Shown here in pieces: positions 53,307 to 60,149 of a DNA stretch of 64,000 nucleotides. The notes beneath the pieces were generated by a model, which made no database searches, was not told the DNA's origin, and worked only from the letters and a program-made list of their open reading frames with translations. Origin of the DNA: Peptacetobacter sp900550335 (GTDB taxonomy: Bacteria; Bacillota; Clostridia; Peptostreptococcales; Peptostreptococcaceae); assembly GCF_047528295.1 (NCBI RefSeq), contig NZ_CP180001.1, positions 2,480,001 to 2,544,000 on the forward strand, given 5' to 3'. Numbering within the stretch: the first letter of the stretch is position 1; each line of letters begins with the position of its first letter. Both the position numbers and the translations under genes were made by a program.

Positions 53307-54617
53307 TTATTTTTCAACTATATATTCTTTATATTTTCCAAAGTCTTCCTCATCAAGAGCAACTCTAAACTGAGTTCCCTCTGCAAGATATTCAAACTCA
53401 TCTATATTGTATTTATCCTTACATCTGCTGAATATATCCCCTCTGTCATAAGGAATTAAAAGCTCTACATCATAAGTATTTTCCATTACCGCTTTTTCTA
53501 TCATATTAAGCAGTTTGTCCATATTTATTCCCTGTTTTGCAGATATATATACAACATCATCCTGATTCTTTGGATATATATCAAGTTCTAGTTTATCTAC
53601 CTTGTTATATACTAATATAGTCTTTTTATCGTCTGCTCCAAGTTCTTTTAATACTTTTTCTGTAGTCTTTTTCTGAATTTCGTAGCTATCATTTGTAGCA
53701 TCGATTACATGTAGAATTAAATCTGCATAATTAACTTCTTCTAGTGTAGATTTAAATGCATCTACTAAATCATGTGGTAGCTTACTTACAAACCCAACAG
53801 TATCAACTACTAAAAAGTCTCTTTTATTTGGAAGTACTGCTTTTCTTAAAGTTACATCTAGTGTTGCGAAAAGCATATCTTTTACAAATACTTCTTTTTC
53901 ACTTTCATAGTCCTTGTGAGTTTTTATCAATTCATTTAATAGAGTTGATTTACCAGCATTTGTATATCCTACTAATGCCACTATAGGTATATTAGATTTT
54001 TTTCTCTGATTTCTCTGAGTTTCCCTATTTTTCTTAACTAGTTTTAATTCTGCTCTTATATCAGCAGCTCTATTTAATATGTGTCTTTTGTCTATTTCAA
54101 GTTTCTGTTCCCCTGGTCCTCTTGTACCTATACCTGCACCAGTTCTACTCATTGCTCCACCCATTCCGTAAAGTCTTGGTAGTCTATATTTTAACTGAGC
54201 TAATTCTACCTGAAGTTTACCTTCTTTACTTTTTGCTCTCTGTGCAAATATATCAAGGATTAGAGTTGTTCTGTCTATAGTTTTTATTCCAGTAAGGTCT
54301 TCTATATTTCTAGACTGAGCACCAGATAATTCATCATTGAATATTATCAAAGTTGCATCAAGACCTTCGCAGTATCCTTTTATTTCCTCAACCTTACCCT
54401 TTCCTATATAATATGCAGCATCTACAGCAGGTCTATTCTGTACTACAGACCCTACAACTTCTGCACCTGCTGCCTTTGCTAATTCTTTTAACTCCTCCAT
54501 AGAGTCGTTTATATCTATATCATCTATTCTTTTTGATACAGTAGTTATATTCATACCTACAAGAAGCGCTCTTTCAACTACCTGTTCGTGTAAATTTATA
54601 TCTAATTCAGTCGTCAT
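53307..54617 (-). CDS. hflX: GTPase HflX (chromosomal copy)
   Basis: Ribosome-splitting GTPase that rescues stalled 70S ribosomes under stress. HflX-specific N-domain (about 1-190, with YYIGKGKVEEIKGYCEG, and GPGEQKLEIDKRHI before the coiled coil), then G domain with P-loop GYTNAGKSTLLNEL, G3 DTVGFVSKLPHDLVDAFKSTLEEV and G4 NKVD. Length 436 is normal. A clearly different second copy lies 0.9 kb upstream inside the transposon. Confidence 0.93.
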   Translation of the reverse strand: MTTELDINLHEQVVERALLVGMNITTVSKRIDDIDINDSMEELKELAKAAGAEVVGSVVQNRPAVDAAYYIGKGKVEEIKGYCEGLDATLIIFNDELSGAQSRNIEDLTGIKTIDRTTLILDIFAQRAKSKEGKLQVELAQLKYRLPRLYGMGGAMSRTGAGIGTRGPGEQKLEIDKRHILNRAADIRAELKLVKKNRETQRNQRKKSNIPIVALVGYTNAGKSTLLNELIKTHKDYESEKEVFVKDMLFATLDVTLRKAVLPNKRDFLVVDTVGFVSKLPHDLVDAFKSTLEEVNYADLILHVIDATNDSYEIQKKTTEKVLKELGADDKKTILVYNKVDKLELDIYPKNQDDVVYISAKQGINMDKLLNMIEKAVMENTYDVELLIPYDRGDIFSRCKDKYNIDEFEYLAEGTQFRVALDEEDFGKYKEYIVEK

Positions 54618-54781
54618 AATTTCCTCCTTAATTATATTTATTTATATTATTTTCATTAAAATTTTATTTATTCTTTAAGTCCATAATTAAATTTAATTAT
54701 ATTATATCCTAAAAAAATTATCACTACTATATTTATAGTCCTCTTATAACTATAATATTATTAAACTTTATATAATATTTA

Positions 54782-55267
54782 TTATAAACTTTTAAGAATA
54801 TCTATATCATGTATATCTTTTTCTCTAAGTTCATATCCTGAGTGAAAAATAAGTTGTCCTTTTAAAGATATACATGGAATTGTTTTATTTTCAAAGTTTA
54901 CACTTCCAAAATAATCTTTTTCAAATTCATACCATCCACCTTCTAAATCAGCTTGTTTTGATGTTCCATCTTCATTTAAAATAAATGGATGTATGTCTAA
55001 ATATCCATATTCATTACTATATAACTCCATTCTAACTGGAAGCCAATCTGTATCTATTTTATATCCTTTATTTAAAAGAAATTCTATTAATTCATCTGTA
55101 TATTTTGCATCAAAATTAATATCTATATCTCTATGGTTTCTAGTTTGTTTTCCAAATAATAAATCAACTCCCCATCCTCCATCAATCCAATATGTAATTT
55201 TAGTGCTCTCTAATAAATCTATAATGTTTAATAAATCTTCTTTTGTTACAATTTCTTTTTTAGACAT
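54782..55267 (-). CDS. Lincosamide nucleotidyltransferase, LnuA/LnuC-like
   Basis: A 161-residue nucleotidyltransferase expected to adenylylate lincomycin and clindamycin. It resembles LnuA/LnuC over its length: ITYWIDGGWGVDLLFGKQTR, HRDIDINFDAKYTDEL, RMELYSNEYGYLDIHPF, IPCISLKGQLIFHSGYEL. The active-site Asp pair is in HRDIDINFD (45-53). Ribosome site AAAGGAGGAGG precedes the ATG. The transposon boundary is only 65 bases upstream, so the original promoter and leader now lie on the far side. A weak new promoter (extended -10 TGATATACT near 55357) may drive it. It is not identical to the alleles I remember. Confidence 0.85.
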   Translation of the reverse strand: MSKKEIVTKEDLLNIIDLLESTKITYWIDGGWGVDLLFGKQTRNHRDIDINFDAKYTDELIEFLLNKGYKIDTDWLPVRMELYSNEYGYLDIHPFILNEDGTSKQADLEGGWYEFEKDYFGSVNFENKTIPCISLKGQLIFHSGYELREKDIHDIDILKSL

Positions 55268-55323
55268 TATTTACCTCCTCCTTTGGTCTAATTTTTCAAT
55301 TAGTTGTGTAATTTTATCCTTTT

Positions 55324-55331
55324 ATTTTTTA
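55324..55331. repeat. Target-site duplication, left copy
   Basis: ATTTTTTA, identical to 59395-59402 on the other side of the element. Eight bases is the usual duplication length of the IS1595 family. Confidence 0.85.
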
Positions 55332-55365
55332 GGCTATGTTAGCTTTCTTCGTGATAAGTATATCA
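55332..55365 (+). repeat. Terminal inverted repeat, hflX side
   Basis: Begins GGCTATGTTAGCT and shares GTGAT further in with the opposite end. GGC is a normal end triplet for IS1595-family elements. Confidence 0.8.
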
Positions 55366-55418
55366 TAAAAATAACCACACCTTAGACTTTTCAATACATT
55401 GAATTCTAAGATGTGGTT
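55366..55418 (-). terminator. Terminator of the transposon hflX gene
   Basis: Long stem AACCACATCTTAGA/TCTAAGGTGTGGTT with a loop that itself can pair, followed by TTTTTA on the minus strand. It lies about 100 bases after the hflX stop and just inside the element end. Confidence 0.8.
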
Positions 55419-55520
55419 AATTCTATAGCTTATTATAAATTGTTCGTAATATATTAATTTTATAATTTAATTAATTCTCAACTATAGTAATATACTTTAT
55501 ATCATATATCTAAGTTAATG

Positions 55521-56771
55521 CTAAATTATGTATTGTTTATATTGAACATACTCTTTTTCACCACATTCAATATTGAGTATTACTCCATCCTCTATATATT
55601 CAGAGTCTAAGATAGTTGCATTCTCCATTATATTAGATATCGTCTTTCCTTCTGAATATGGAATTTTTAACTTAAATCTTATATAATCTTCAAATACTTT
55701 TTCACAAATAGATTCTATTAATCTATCTATTCCTATATCTCTTTTAGCTGAAATTAATATTTTATTATTATCTAATTTATCTAAATCAATTAAATCAATC
55801 TTATTATATACATAAATCATAGGAATATTATCAGCTCCTATTTGGCTTAATGTTTCATTAGTAACATCTATCTGATTTTTATAATTAGGATTAGATATAT
55901 CTATAATATGAACTAATAAGTCTGCATCGCAAACCTCTTCCAGTGTCGATCTAAAAGCTTTAACTAAGTTATGAGGCAAATCGCCTACAAATCCAACTGT
56001 ATCATACAGTAAAAAAGATTTGTTATTATGCAGTTTAATATTTCTAACATAAGTCTCCAATGTTGCAAATAGCATGTTTTTTTCAAATACTTTTTTATCT
56101 TCTTTATTGATAAAATTTTCAACTAATACATTCATAACTGATGATTTACCTGCATTAGTATATCCTACTAGTGCTACATTAGGTATGTTGGATTTTTTTC
56201 TTTTATTTTTTTGAGTATTTCTTTGATACTTCAGTATTTCTAATTCCTTGTTTAAACTAGCTATTCTATCTTCTATACGTCTACGGTCTAGTTCTAACTT
56301 AGTTTCTCCTGCTCCCCTATTTTTAGTACCAACTCCACCACTTTGACGACCTAGGTTTTCATTTGCACCAATTAACCTTGGAAGTTCATACTGAAGTCTT
56401 GCAACCTCTACTTGCAACTTAGCTTCTCTTGTTTTTGCTCTATTTGCAAATATATCTAGTATTAAAGCTGTCCTATCTATGACATTACATTTTACTTCTT
56501 CTTCAATATTTTTTATCTGTGATGCAGATAGTTCGTTATTAAATACTATTATTTCAGCGTTCGTTTTTTCGATTAAATCTTGTAATTCTTCAATTTTACC
56601 ACTACCCATATAGAATGTTGGATTTATCTTCTTTAAATTTTGCTCCACTTTTCCAACTACTTCCATATCACAGGCTATACATAAATTCTTAAGTTCTATT
56701 ATAGATTCCTCAAAATTATTTTTGTTATTTATATTAATTCCTACAATTATTACTCTTTTTCTCATTTTCAT
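55521..56771 (-). CDS. HflX paralogue, HflXr-like antibiotic resistance GTPase (candidate)
   Basis: A 416-residue GTPase with the full HflX layout: N-domain with FYMGSGKIEELQDLIEK, the coiled-coil entry GAGETKLELDRRR, P-loop GYTNAGKSS (203-211), G3 DTVGFVGDLPHNLVKAFRSTLEEV and G4 NKID. It differs widely from the chromosomal HflX and lies on a transposon with an rRNA methyltransferase. HflXr proteins are HflX homologues that give macrolide/lincosamide resistance in Listeria, so that role is inferred. The leader carries an RLRG peptide and attenuator. AGGAG is three bases from this ATG and nine from a second ATG at 56765, which may be the real start. Confidence 0.85.
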   Translation of the reverse strand: MKMRKRVIIVGININNKNNFEESIIELKNLCIACDMEVVGKVEQNLKKINPTFYMGSGKIEELQDLIEKTNAEIIVFNNELSASQIKNIEEEVKCNVIDRTALILDIFANRAKTREAKLQVEVARLQYELPRLIGANENLGRQSGGVGTKNRGAGETKLELDRRRIEDRIASLNKELEILKYQRNTQKNKRKKSNIPNVALVGYTNAGKSSVMNVLVENFINKEDKKVFEKNMLFATLETYVRNIKLHNNKSFLLYDTVGFVGDLPHNLVKAFRSTLEEVCDADLLVHIIDISNPNYKNQIDVTNETLSQIGADNIPMIYVYNKIDLIDLDKLDNNKILISAKRDIGIDRLIESICEKVFEDYIRFKLKIPYSEGKTISNIMENATILDSEYIEDGVILNIECGEKEYVQYKQYII

Positions 56772-56812
56772 AATCTCCTATAATTTTATATTTAAACTTT
56801 AATATTTAAATA

Positions 56813-56864
56813 TCACGGGATTATGACTTTTAATTATATTAAGATAATAGCCACAATCCGTGAC
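56813..56864 (-). promoter_or_regulatory. Attenuator hairpin before the transposon hflX
   Basis: The leader-peptide stop is followed by CACGGATTGTGGCT, which pairs, with a bulge and G-U pairs, to AGTCATAATCCCGTG; an A/U-rich tail follows. It is homologous to the hairpin before the methyltransferase gene (57842-57898). Confidence 0.75.
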
Positions 56865-56909
56865 TTACCCTCTTAATCTTATTGAATGTATACATCCACG
56901 TATATTCAT
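56865..56909 (-). CDS. Leader peptide MNIRGCIHSIRLRG, macrolide-arrest type
   Basis: Fourteen-codon frame (ATG 56907-56909, TAA 56865-56867) after an excellent site AGGAGG with seven bases to the ATG. It ends I-R-L-R-G-stop. Arg-Leu-Arg is a (+)x(+) macrolide-arrest sequence known from the ErmD and mef leaders. The attenuator hairpin follows directly, so drug-stalled ribosomes could prevent termination or free the hflX ribosome site. Confidence 0.75.
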   Translation of the reverse strand: MNIRGCIHSIRLRG

Positions 56910-56931
56910 CTTATTACCTCCTAACCTTTAT

Positions 56932-57804
56932 CTACTTTACTTTGCCGACTACAATTTTTAAATCAACCGTTATTTTTTCTATATCACATTTATTTAATTC
57001 ATTTATTTGTTCTTTGCTCAAACCAGATGTTAATGGTGTCATTTTTATAAAATCTTCTAAATTATATATATTTGTTTTATAAGTGATTCTTTTATCATAG
57101 ATGATTTCCAAGTTATCTTTAAATGAATTTATAACATTTTTATTAGAATAAGTATCTTTTTTTATTTTACCTTTTATTTCAGACCTTATCTCTTTTAAAT
57201 AGTGTTCATCTGGAATTACTTTTATTACAACTCCACCTTTGTTTAAAACTCTAGTAAATTCACTATAATTCGATGGTGAAAGTATATCTATTATTATATC
57301 AAATTTACCATTTTCAAATGGTAGATTTGATAAGTCTGAGACACTCCATAGTATGCTATTTTCGTATCTTGTAGCAAGTGAAATTCCTTCTCTTGATATA
57401 TCTATTCCAAATAATTTACACTTACTATTTATTTTTTCATCTGAATATAGTTGATTTAAATAATACCCTTCTCCGCAACCAACATCTAGTACAAAATTAA
57501 CATTCTTTTTTGACGTATATTTATCCACTATATCTATTATCTCTTTAGAAAGCTCGTCATATATACCATATTCATATATTTTACTTCTAGATTCAAATAA
57601 TTTTTTATCATATATTGTCTTCGCATTATTCTTTACTAAATTAACATATCCTTTTTTAGATATATTAAAGCAATGGTTATTTTCACATAATACACTACTT
57701 TCTTTTATATATTTTATAGATTTTTTACACACTGGACATCTAAGTATTGATATATTTTCATTAAGTAATTCTCTTAAAACTTCAATCTTTTTTAATTTTC
57801 TCAT
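56932..57804 (-). CDS. RlmA/TlrB-like 23S rRNA (guanine-N1) methyltransferase
   Basis: A 290-residue SAM methyltransferase. The N-terminal zinc ribbon has C23-P-V-C26 and C40/H44 followed by FNISKKGYVNLVKNN, the hallmark of RlmA. SAM motif I is FVLDVGCGEGYYLNQLY (about 104-120), then LFGIDISREGISLA and DIIIDILSPSNYSEF. RlmA(I) modifies G745; Gram-positive RlmA(II)/TlrB modify G748 in the macrolide tunnel, and TlrB gives tylosin resistance. Transposon location and an RLRG leader support a resistance role, which is inferred. Start ATG 57804 follows AGGAAGG. Confidence 0.85.
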   Translation of the reverse strand: MRKLKKIEVLRELLNENISILRCPVCKKSIKYIKESSVLCENNHCFNISKKGYVNLVKNNAKTIYDKKLFESRSKIYEYGIYDELSKEIIDIVDKYTSKKNVNFVLDVGCGEGYYLNQLYSDEKINSKCKLFGIDISREGISLATRYENSILWSVSDLSNLPFENGKFDIIIDILSPSNYSEFTRVLNKGGVVIKVIPDEHYLKEIRSEIKGKIKKDTYSNKNVINSFKDNLEIIYDKRITYKTNIYNLEDFIKMTPLTSGLSKEQINELNKCDIEKITVDLKIVVGKVK

Positions 57805-57841
57805 TGTTCATAACCTTCCTATTTCTATTATTCATATAAAA

Positions 57842-57898
57842 TAGCACGAAGTTATGGCATTTTATTAAATTTGTTTAACGATAGCCACAACTCGTGCG
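57842..57898 (-). promoter_or_regulatory. Attenuator hairpin before the methyltransferase gene
   Basis: GCACGAGTTGTGGCTAT pairs with ATGCCATAACTTCGTGC (one bulge, one or two mismatches) and is followed by TATTTTAT. It begins immediately after the leader-peptide stop. Confidence 0.78.
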
Positions 57899-57928
57899 CT
57901 ATCCTCTTAATCTGATATATGCAAGCAT
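57899..57928 (-). CDS. Leader peptide MLAYIRLRG, macrolide-arrest type
   Basis: Nine-codon frame (ATG 57926-57928, TAG 57899-57901) with AAGGAGG upstream. It ends I-R-L-R-G-stop, like the peptide before the transposon hflX; the DNA AGATTAAGAGG is identical in both. The following hairpin is also homologous, so this is one regulatory module used twice. Confidence 0.77.
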   Translation of the reverse strand: MLAYIRLRG

Positions 57929-57954
57929 TATAGCTACCTCCTTATTTTAGTTAA

Positions 57955-57984
57955 TAAAAAATCCACTTTAGTATACCAGTGGAT
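57955..57984 (-). terminator. Leader terminator of the transposon resistance operon
   Basis: Stem ATCCACT/AGTGGAT with a nine-base loop and six U residues on the minus strand. It lies between a first leader frame (58000-58071) and the RLRG peptide, so it probably gates transcription of the cargo. Confidence 0.75.
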
Positions 57985-57999
57985 ATATCTTAAATATAG

Positions 58000-58071
58000 T
58001 TATATAATATTATATTTAGGAGTTGTATCTATTATTTTTAATTTATTAATCATTCTATATAAATTTATCAT
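58000..58071 (-). CDS. First leader peptide of the transposon operon, 23 codons
   Basis: Begins MINLYRMINKLKIID at ATG 58069-58071 with AAAGGAG eight bases upstream; TAA at 58000-58002. It contains K-L-K at 10-12, again a (+)x(+) pattern. Its own ribosome site AGGAGTT can pair with AACTCCT near its end (about 58017-58023). A terminator follows 15 bases after the stop, the layout of a translation-controlled attenuator. Confidence 0.6.
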   Translation of the reverse strand: MINLYRMINKLKIIDTTPKYNII

Positions 58072-58132
58072 AAATCTAACTCCTTTCTTGTTTTATTAAA
58101 TTTAATAGTAACATAAATAATATTCACTGTAA

Positions 58133-58161
58133 AGTATATCGAAGTTCACAATATATAACAA
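58133..58161 (-). promoter_or_regulatory. Promoter of the transposon resistance operon
   Basis: -35 TTGTTA (58156-58161), 17-base spacer, -10 TATACT (58133-58138) on the minus strand. Transcription would start near 58126, about 55 bases before the first leader ATG. Confidence 0.7.
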
Positions 58162-58247
58162 TTGCGAACCTCATTATATTATACAAAACATTCTATTATT
58201 TTCCAATTATAAAATAGTTTAATTAATTTGGAGTAAAGTTTCTTATT

Positions 58248-59294
58248 TTAAGTTAACTCAATAAATCTATTTCTAATAGTGTTTCTAGTTATACATGTAT
58301 CCTTAGTAGCTACATTCACTAACATATCTTTAATTCTGTCATTCTTTTTATTCTTCTTACTTAGTTGTAGAAATTTAAACCAAGCCAAATAATTATTGAT
58401 ATATTTTGTAGATACGCCATTAAAAGTCATTAACCATCTCTTAAAGCTACTGTGAAGAGCATTTATATGCTGTAAATGATAAACAGTGTCTATCATTGAT
58501 TTTCCCCTAGGAACTTGCTTTAATTCTATATTCAACTTGTCCTTTATTCCCACATATGATTTATGTGAATCTACGCAAAAAGTATCCCCTTCGCATATTT
58601 TATTATCAAAGAAATTAACTATTTGATTTGTTGTAATTCTACCATTACAAACTGCACCCATAAGGATATTTCCTTTTCTATCAATCGCTGTCTCTATACA
58701 AATTTGCTCTTTTGATATTCCTCTTTTATTCTTATCATTTTTACATTTACCTCTTTTTCTAGGGTTTCTAGGCATTACAAATGTAGTACTTTTAGAATGA
58801 TTACCTTTAAAAGACTCCTTAATAAAGCATTCATCTACTTCTACTATACCTTCAACTTTGTCATTTTTTAATGATAGATTAATTACATCAAGTATTCTAT
58901 GACGCATGTAAAAAGAGGTTTTAACACCTACACCAACTTCTTCAGCACATTTTCTTATAGAAAGCCCTAATATCATTAACTCACAATATTTTAGCCATTT
59001 ATCTAAGCCTAATTTTGTATTAGAAAATGGAGACATAGTAAACTCATCAAAACTTGTACGACAACGTTTACAGATATATCTTTGTCTTCCGTTAGACTTT
59101 CCATTTTTATTTACATCTTTACATTGACATTTTGGACATTCATATCCCTTGGAAAATCTACCTTCTTTAACATTATCTCTAATTTCAGAAGAATTAAATA
59201 TAGTACTTAATACTTCTTGTGCTACTGAAATTAATTCTGTAAGCTCATTCTTTTTTAAATCTTTTATTATAGCTTTTATATCCTTTTTTGACAT
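58248..59294 (-). CDS. IS1595-family transposase
   Basis: A 348-residue DDE transposase of the ISXO2-like type. An N-terminal zinc ribbon has C53-P-K-C56 and C75-K-R-C78. The catalytic domain has VEVDECFIKESFKGN (D154), FCVDSHKSYVG (D242) and HINALHSSFKRWLMTFNGVSTKYINNYLAWF, where Asn replaces the last acidic residue, as in the DDNK subgroup of this family. It is intact, with terminal repeats on both sides of the cargo, so the element may still move. Confidence 0.92.
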   Translation of the reverse strand: MSKKDIKAIIKDLKKNELTELISVAQEVLSTIFNSSEIRDNVKEGRFSKGYECPKCQCKDVNKNGKSNGRQRYICKRCRTSFDEFTMSPFSNTKLGLDKWLKYCELMILGLSIRKCAEEVGVGVKTSFYMRHRILDVINLSLKNDKVEGIVEVDECFIKESFKGNHSKSTTFVMPRNPRKRGKCKNDKNKRGISKEQICIETAIDRKGNILMGAVCNGRITTNQIVNFFDNKICEGDTFCVDSHKSYVGIKDKLNIELKQVPRGKSMIDTVYHLQHINALHSSFKRWLMTFNGVSTKYINNYLAWFKFLQLSKKNKKNDRIKDMLVNVATKDTCITRNTIRNRFIELT

Positions 59295-59360
59295 AATATT
59301 AGATATCCTTTCTGTGAATTAGCTGAAGCGTAGTTTATGTCTATATTATAACCTATTTTG

Positions 59361-59394
59361 TATATAATTAATCACAAAGTTAGCTAACATAGCC
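59361..59394 (-). repeat. Terminal inverted repeat, transposase side
   Basis: On the minus strand it begins GGCTATGTTAGCTAACTTTG. It ends exactly where the 8-bp duplication begins. Confidence 0.8.
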
Positions 59395-59402
59395 ATTTTT
59401 TA
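59395..59402. repeat. Target-site duplication, right copy
   Basis: ATTTTTTA, identical to 55324-55331. Confidence 0.85.
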
Positions 59403-59419
59403 TTATAATTTTTAACAAC

Positions 59420-59714
59420 AAAAAAGCAGGTAAATACTCCACAAAGGGTATTTACCTGCATCATAAAAAACACGTTAAAATATATGATAATATACTAAAT
59501 CCATATCATAATATACAAATATAGTATCTAAAAATCAATTCTCATATAATATCTGACTTCCGTGTAATATATGTACGCACGACAAAAAATCCCTACTACG
59601 TAGAGTGGAAAAGCAACTTTTTGTTGTTTATTAGCGTACAGTTCTCATAACACGCAAGCCTCCCTTCAAACTAAAATCACAATAAGTATATATTATGATA
59701 GCATAAAATGTCAA
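59420..59714 (-). promoter_or_regulatory. Orphaned promoter and attenuated leader, probably of the lincosamide gene
   Basis: Minus-strand promoter: -35 TTGACA (59709-59714), 18-base spacer, -10 TATACT (59685-59690). A site GGGAGG precedes a minimal frame ATG-AGA-ACT-GTA-CGC-TAA (59631-59648, MRTVR). Then GTACGC/GCGTAC closes a long hairpin (about 59574-59640). A strong terminator GCAGGTAAATAC/GTATTTACCTGC (59426-59459) with U run comes last. Removing the transposon and one duplication joins this leader directly to the lnu gene. The antibiotic-responsive role is inferred. Confidence 0.65.
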
Positions 59715-59796
59715 CAAATTTATAAAATAGCATTGTATATTATTAAACTTTAAATTTATAATAATTATTATCTTATAAATTAATTAGGAGGATATT

Positions 59797-60057
59797 ATGA
59801 GCGAAAATTATAAGTTTTTCTGCCACAAGAATTGTGAATTTTTCCCATGCCATAAAACAGACAAACCTGATGAGTTTAACTGTCTTTTCTGCTACTGTCC
59901 ACTTTATGCACTTGGAGAAAACTGCGGTGGAAATTTTAAATACACAGGAAAAGGAATAAAAGACTGTAGTAACTGTATGTTGCCACATAATAAAAAGAAC
60001 TTTGATTATATAATGAAAAAATTTAGCGAAATATCTGAACTTGCTAGAAAGAAATAA
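59797..60057 (+). CDS. Cysteine-rich small metal-binding protein (PF04071-like)
   Basis: An 86-residue protein with about ten Cys and several His residues (FCHKNCEFFPCHK, FNCLFCYCPLYALGENCGG, DCSNCMLPH). This matches the cysteine-rich small domain family, which probably binds metal; function unknown. Strong site TTAGGAGG before the ATG. It is divergent from the orphaned lnu leader. Confidence 0.82.
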   Translation: MSENYKFFCHKNCEFFPCHKTDKPDEFNCLFCYCPLYALGENCGGNFKYTGKGIKDCSNCMLPHNKKNFDYIMKKFSEISELARKK

Positions 60058-60081
60058 ATTTTTATTTTTGTAAATACATAA

Positions 60082-60122
60082 TAAAAGGACTGTTGTAGTT
60101 TATACAACAGTCCCATTTTTTA
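60082..60122. terminator. Bidirectional terminator between convergent genes
   Basis: Perfect stem GGACTGTTGTA/TACAACAGTCC with five-base loop; T run on the plus strand and TTTTAT on the minus strand. Confidence 0.85.
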
Positions 60123-60149
60123 TCAACAATTTTTATATTTTTACTAAAT

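Larger units (their letters stand above)
55332..59394. mobile_element. IS1595-family transposon with resistance cargo
   Basis: A 4063-bp element. The left end reads GGCTATGTTAGCTTTCTTCG and the right end, on the minus strand, reads GGCTATGTTAGCTAACTTTG; the two agree at most of the first 25 positions. A perfect 8-bp duplication ATTTTTTA flanks it. It contains, in one direction, the transposase gene, an RlmA-like 23S rRNA methyltransferase gene and an hflX paralogue, each cargo gene behind its own leader-peptide attenuator. IS1595 relatives with resistance passengers are known (for example the lnu(C) element MTnSag1). I do not know this cargo combination. Confidence 0.88.

Noticed and set aside
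54782..55331. lnu considered as part of the IS1595-type transposon
   Set aside because: The inverted end and the 8-bp duplication at 55324-55331 exclude it; lnu is just outside.
55366..55418. Hairpin upstream of lnu considered as an lnu attenuator
   Set aside because: It lies inside the transposon boundary and about 100 bases after the hflX stop, so it is better explained as the hflX terminator.
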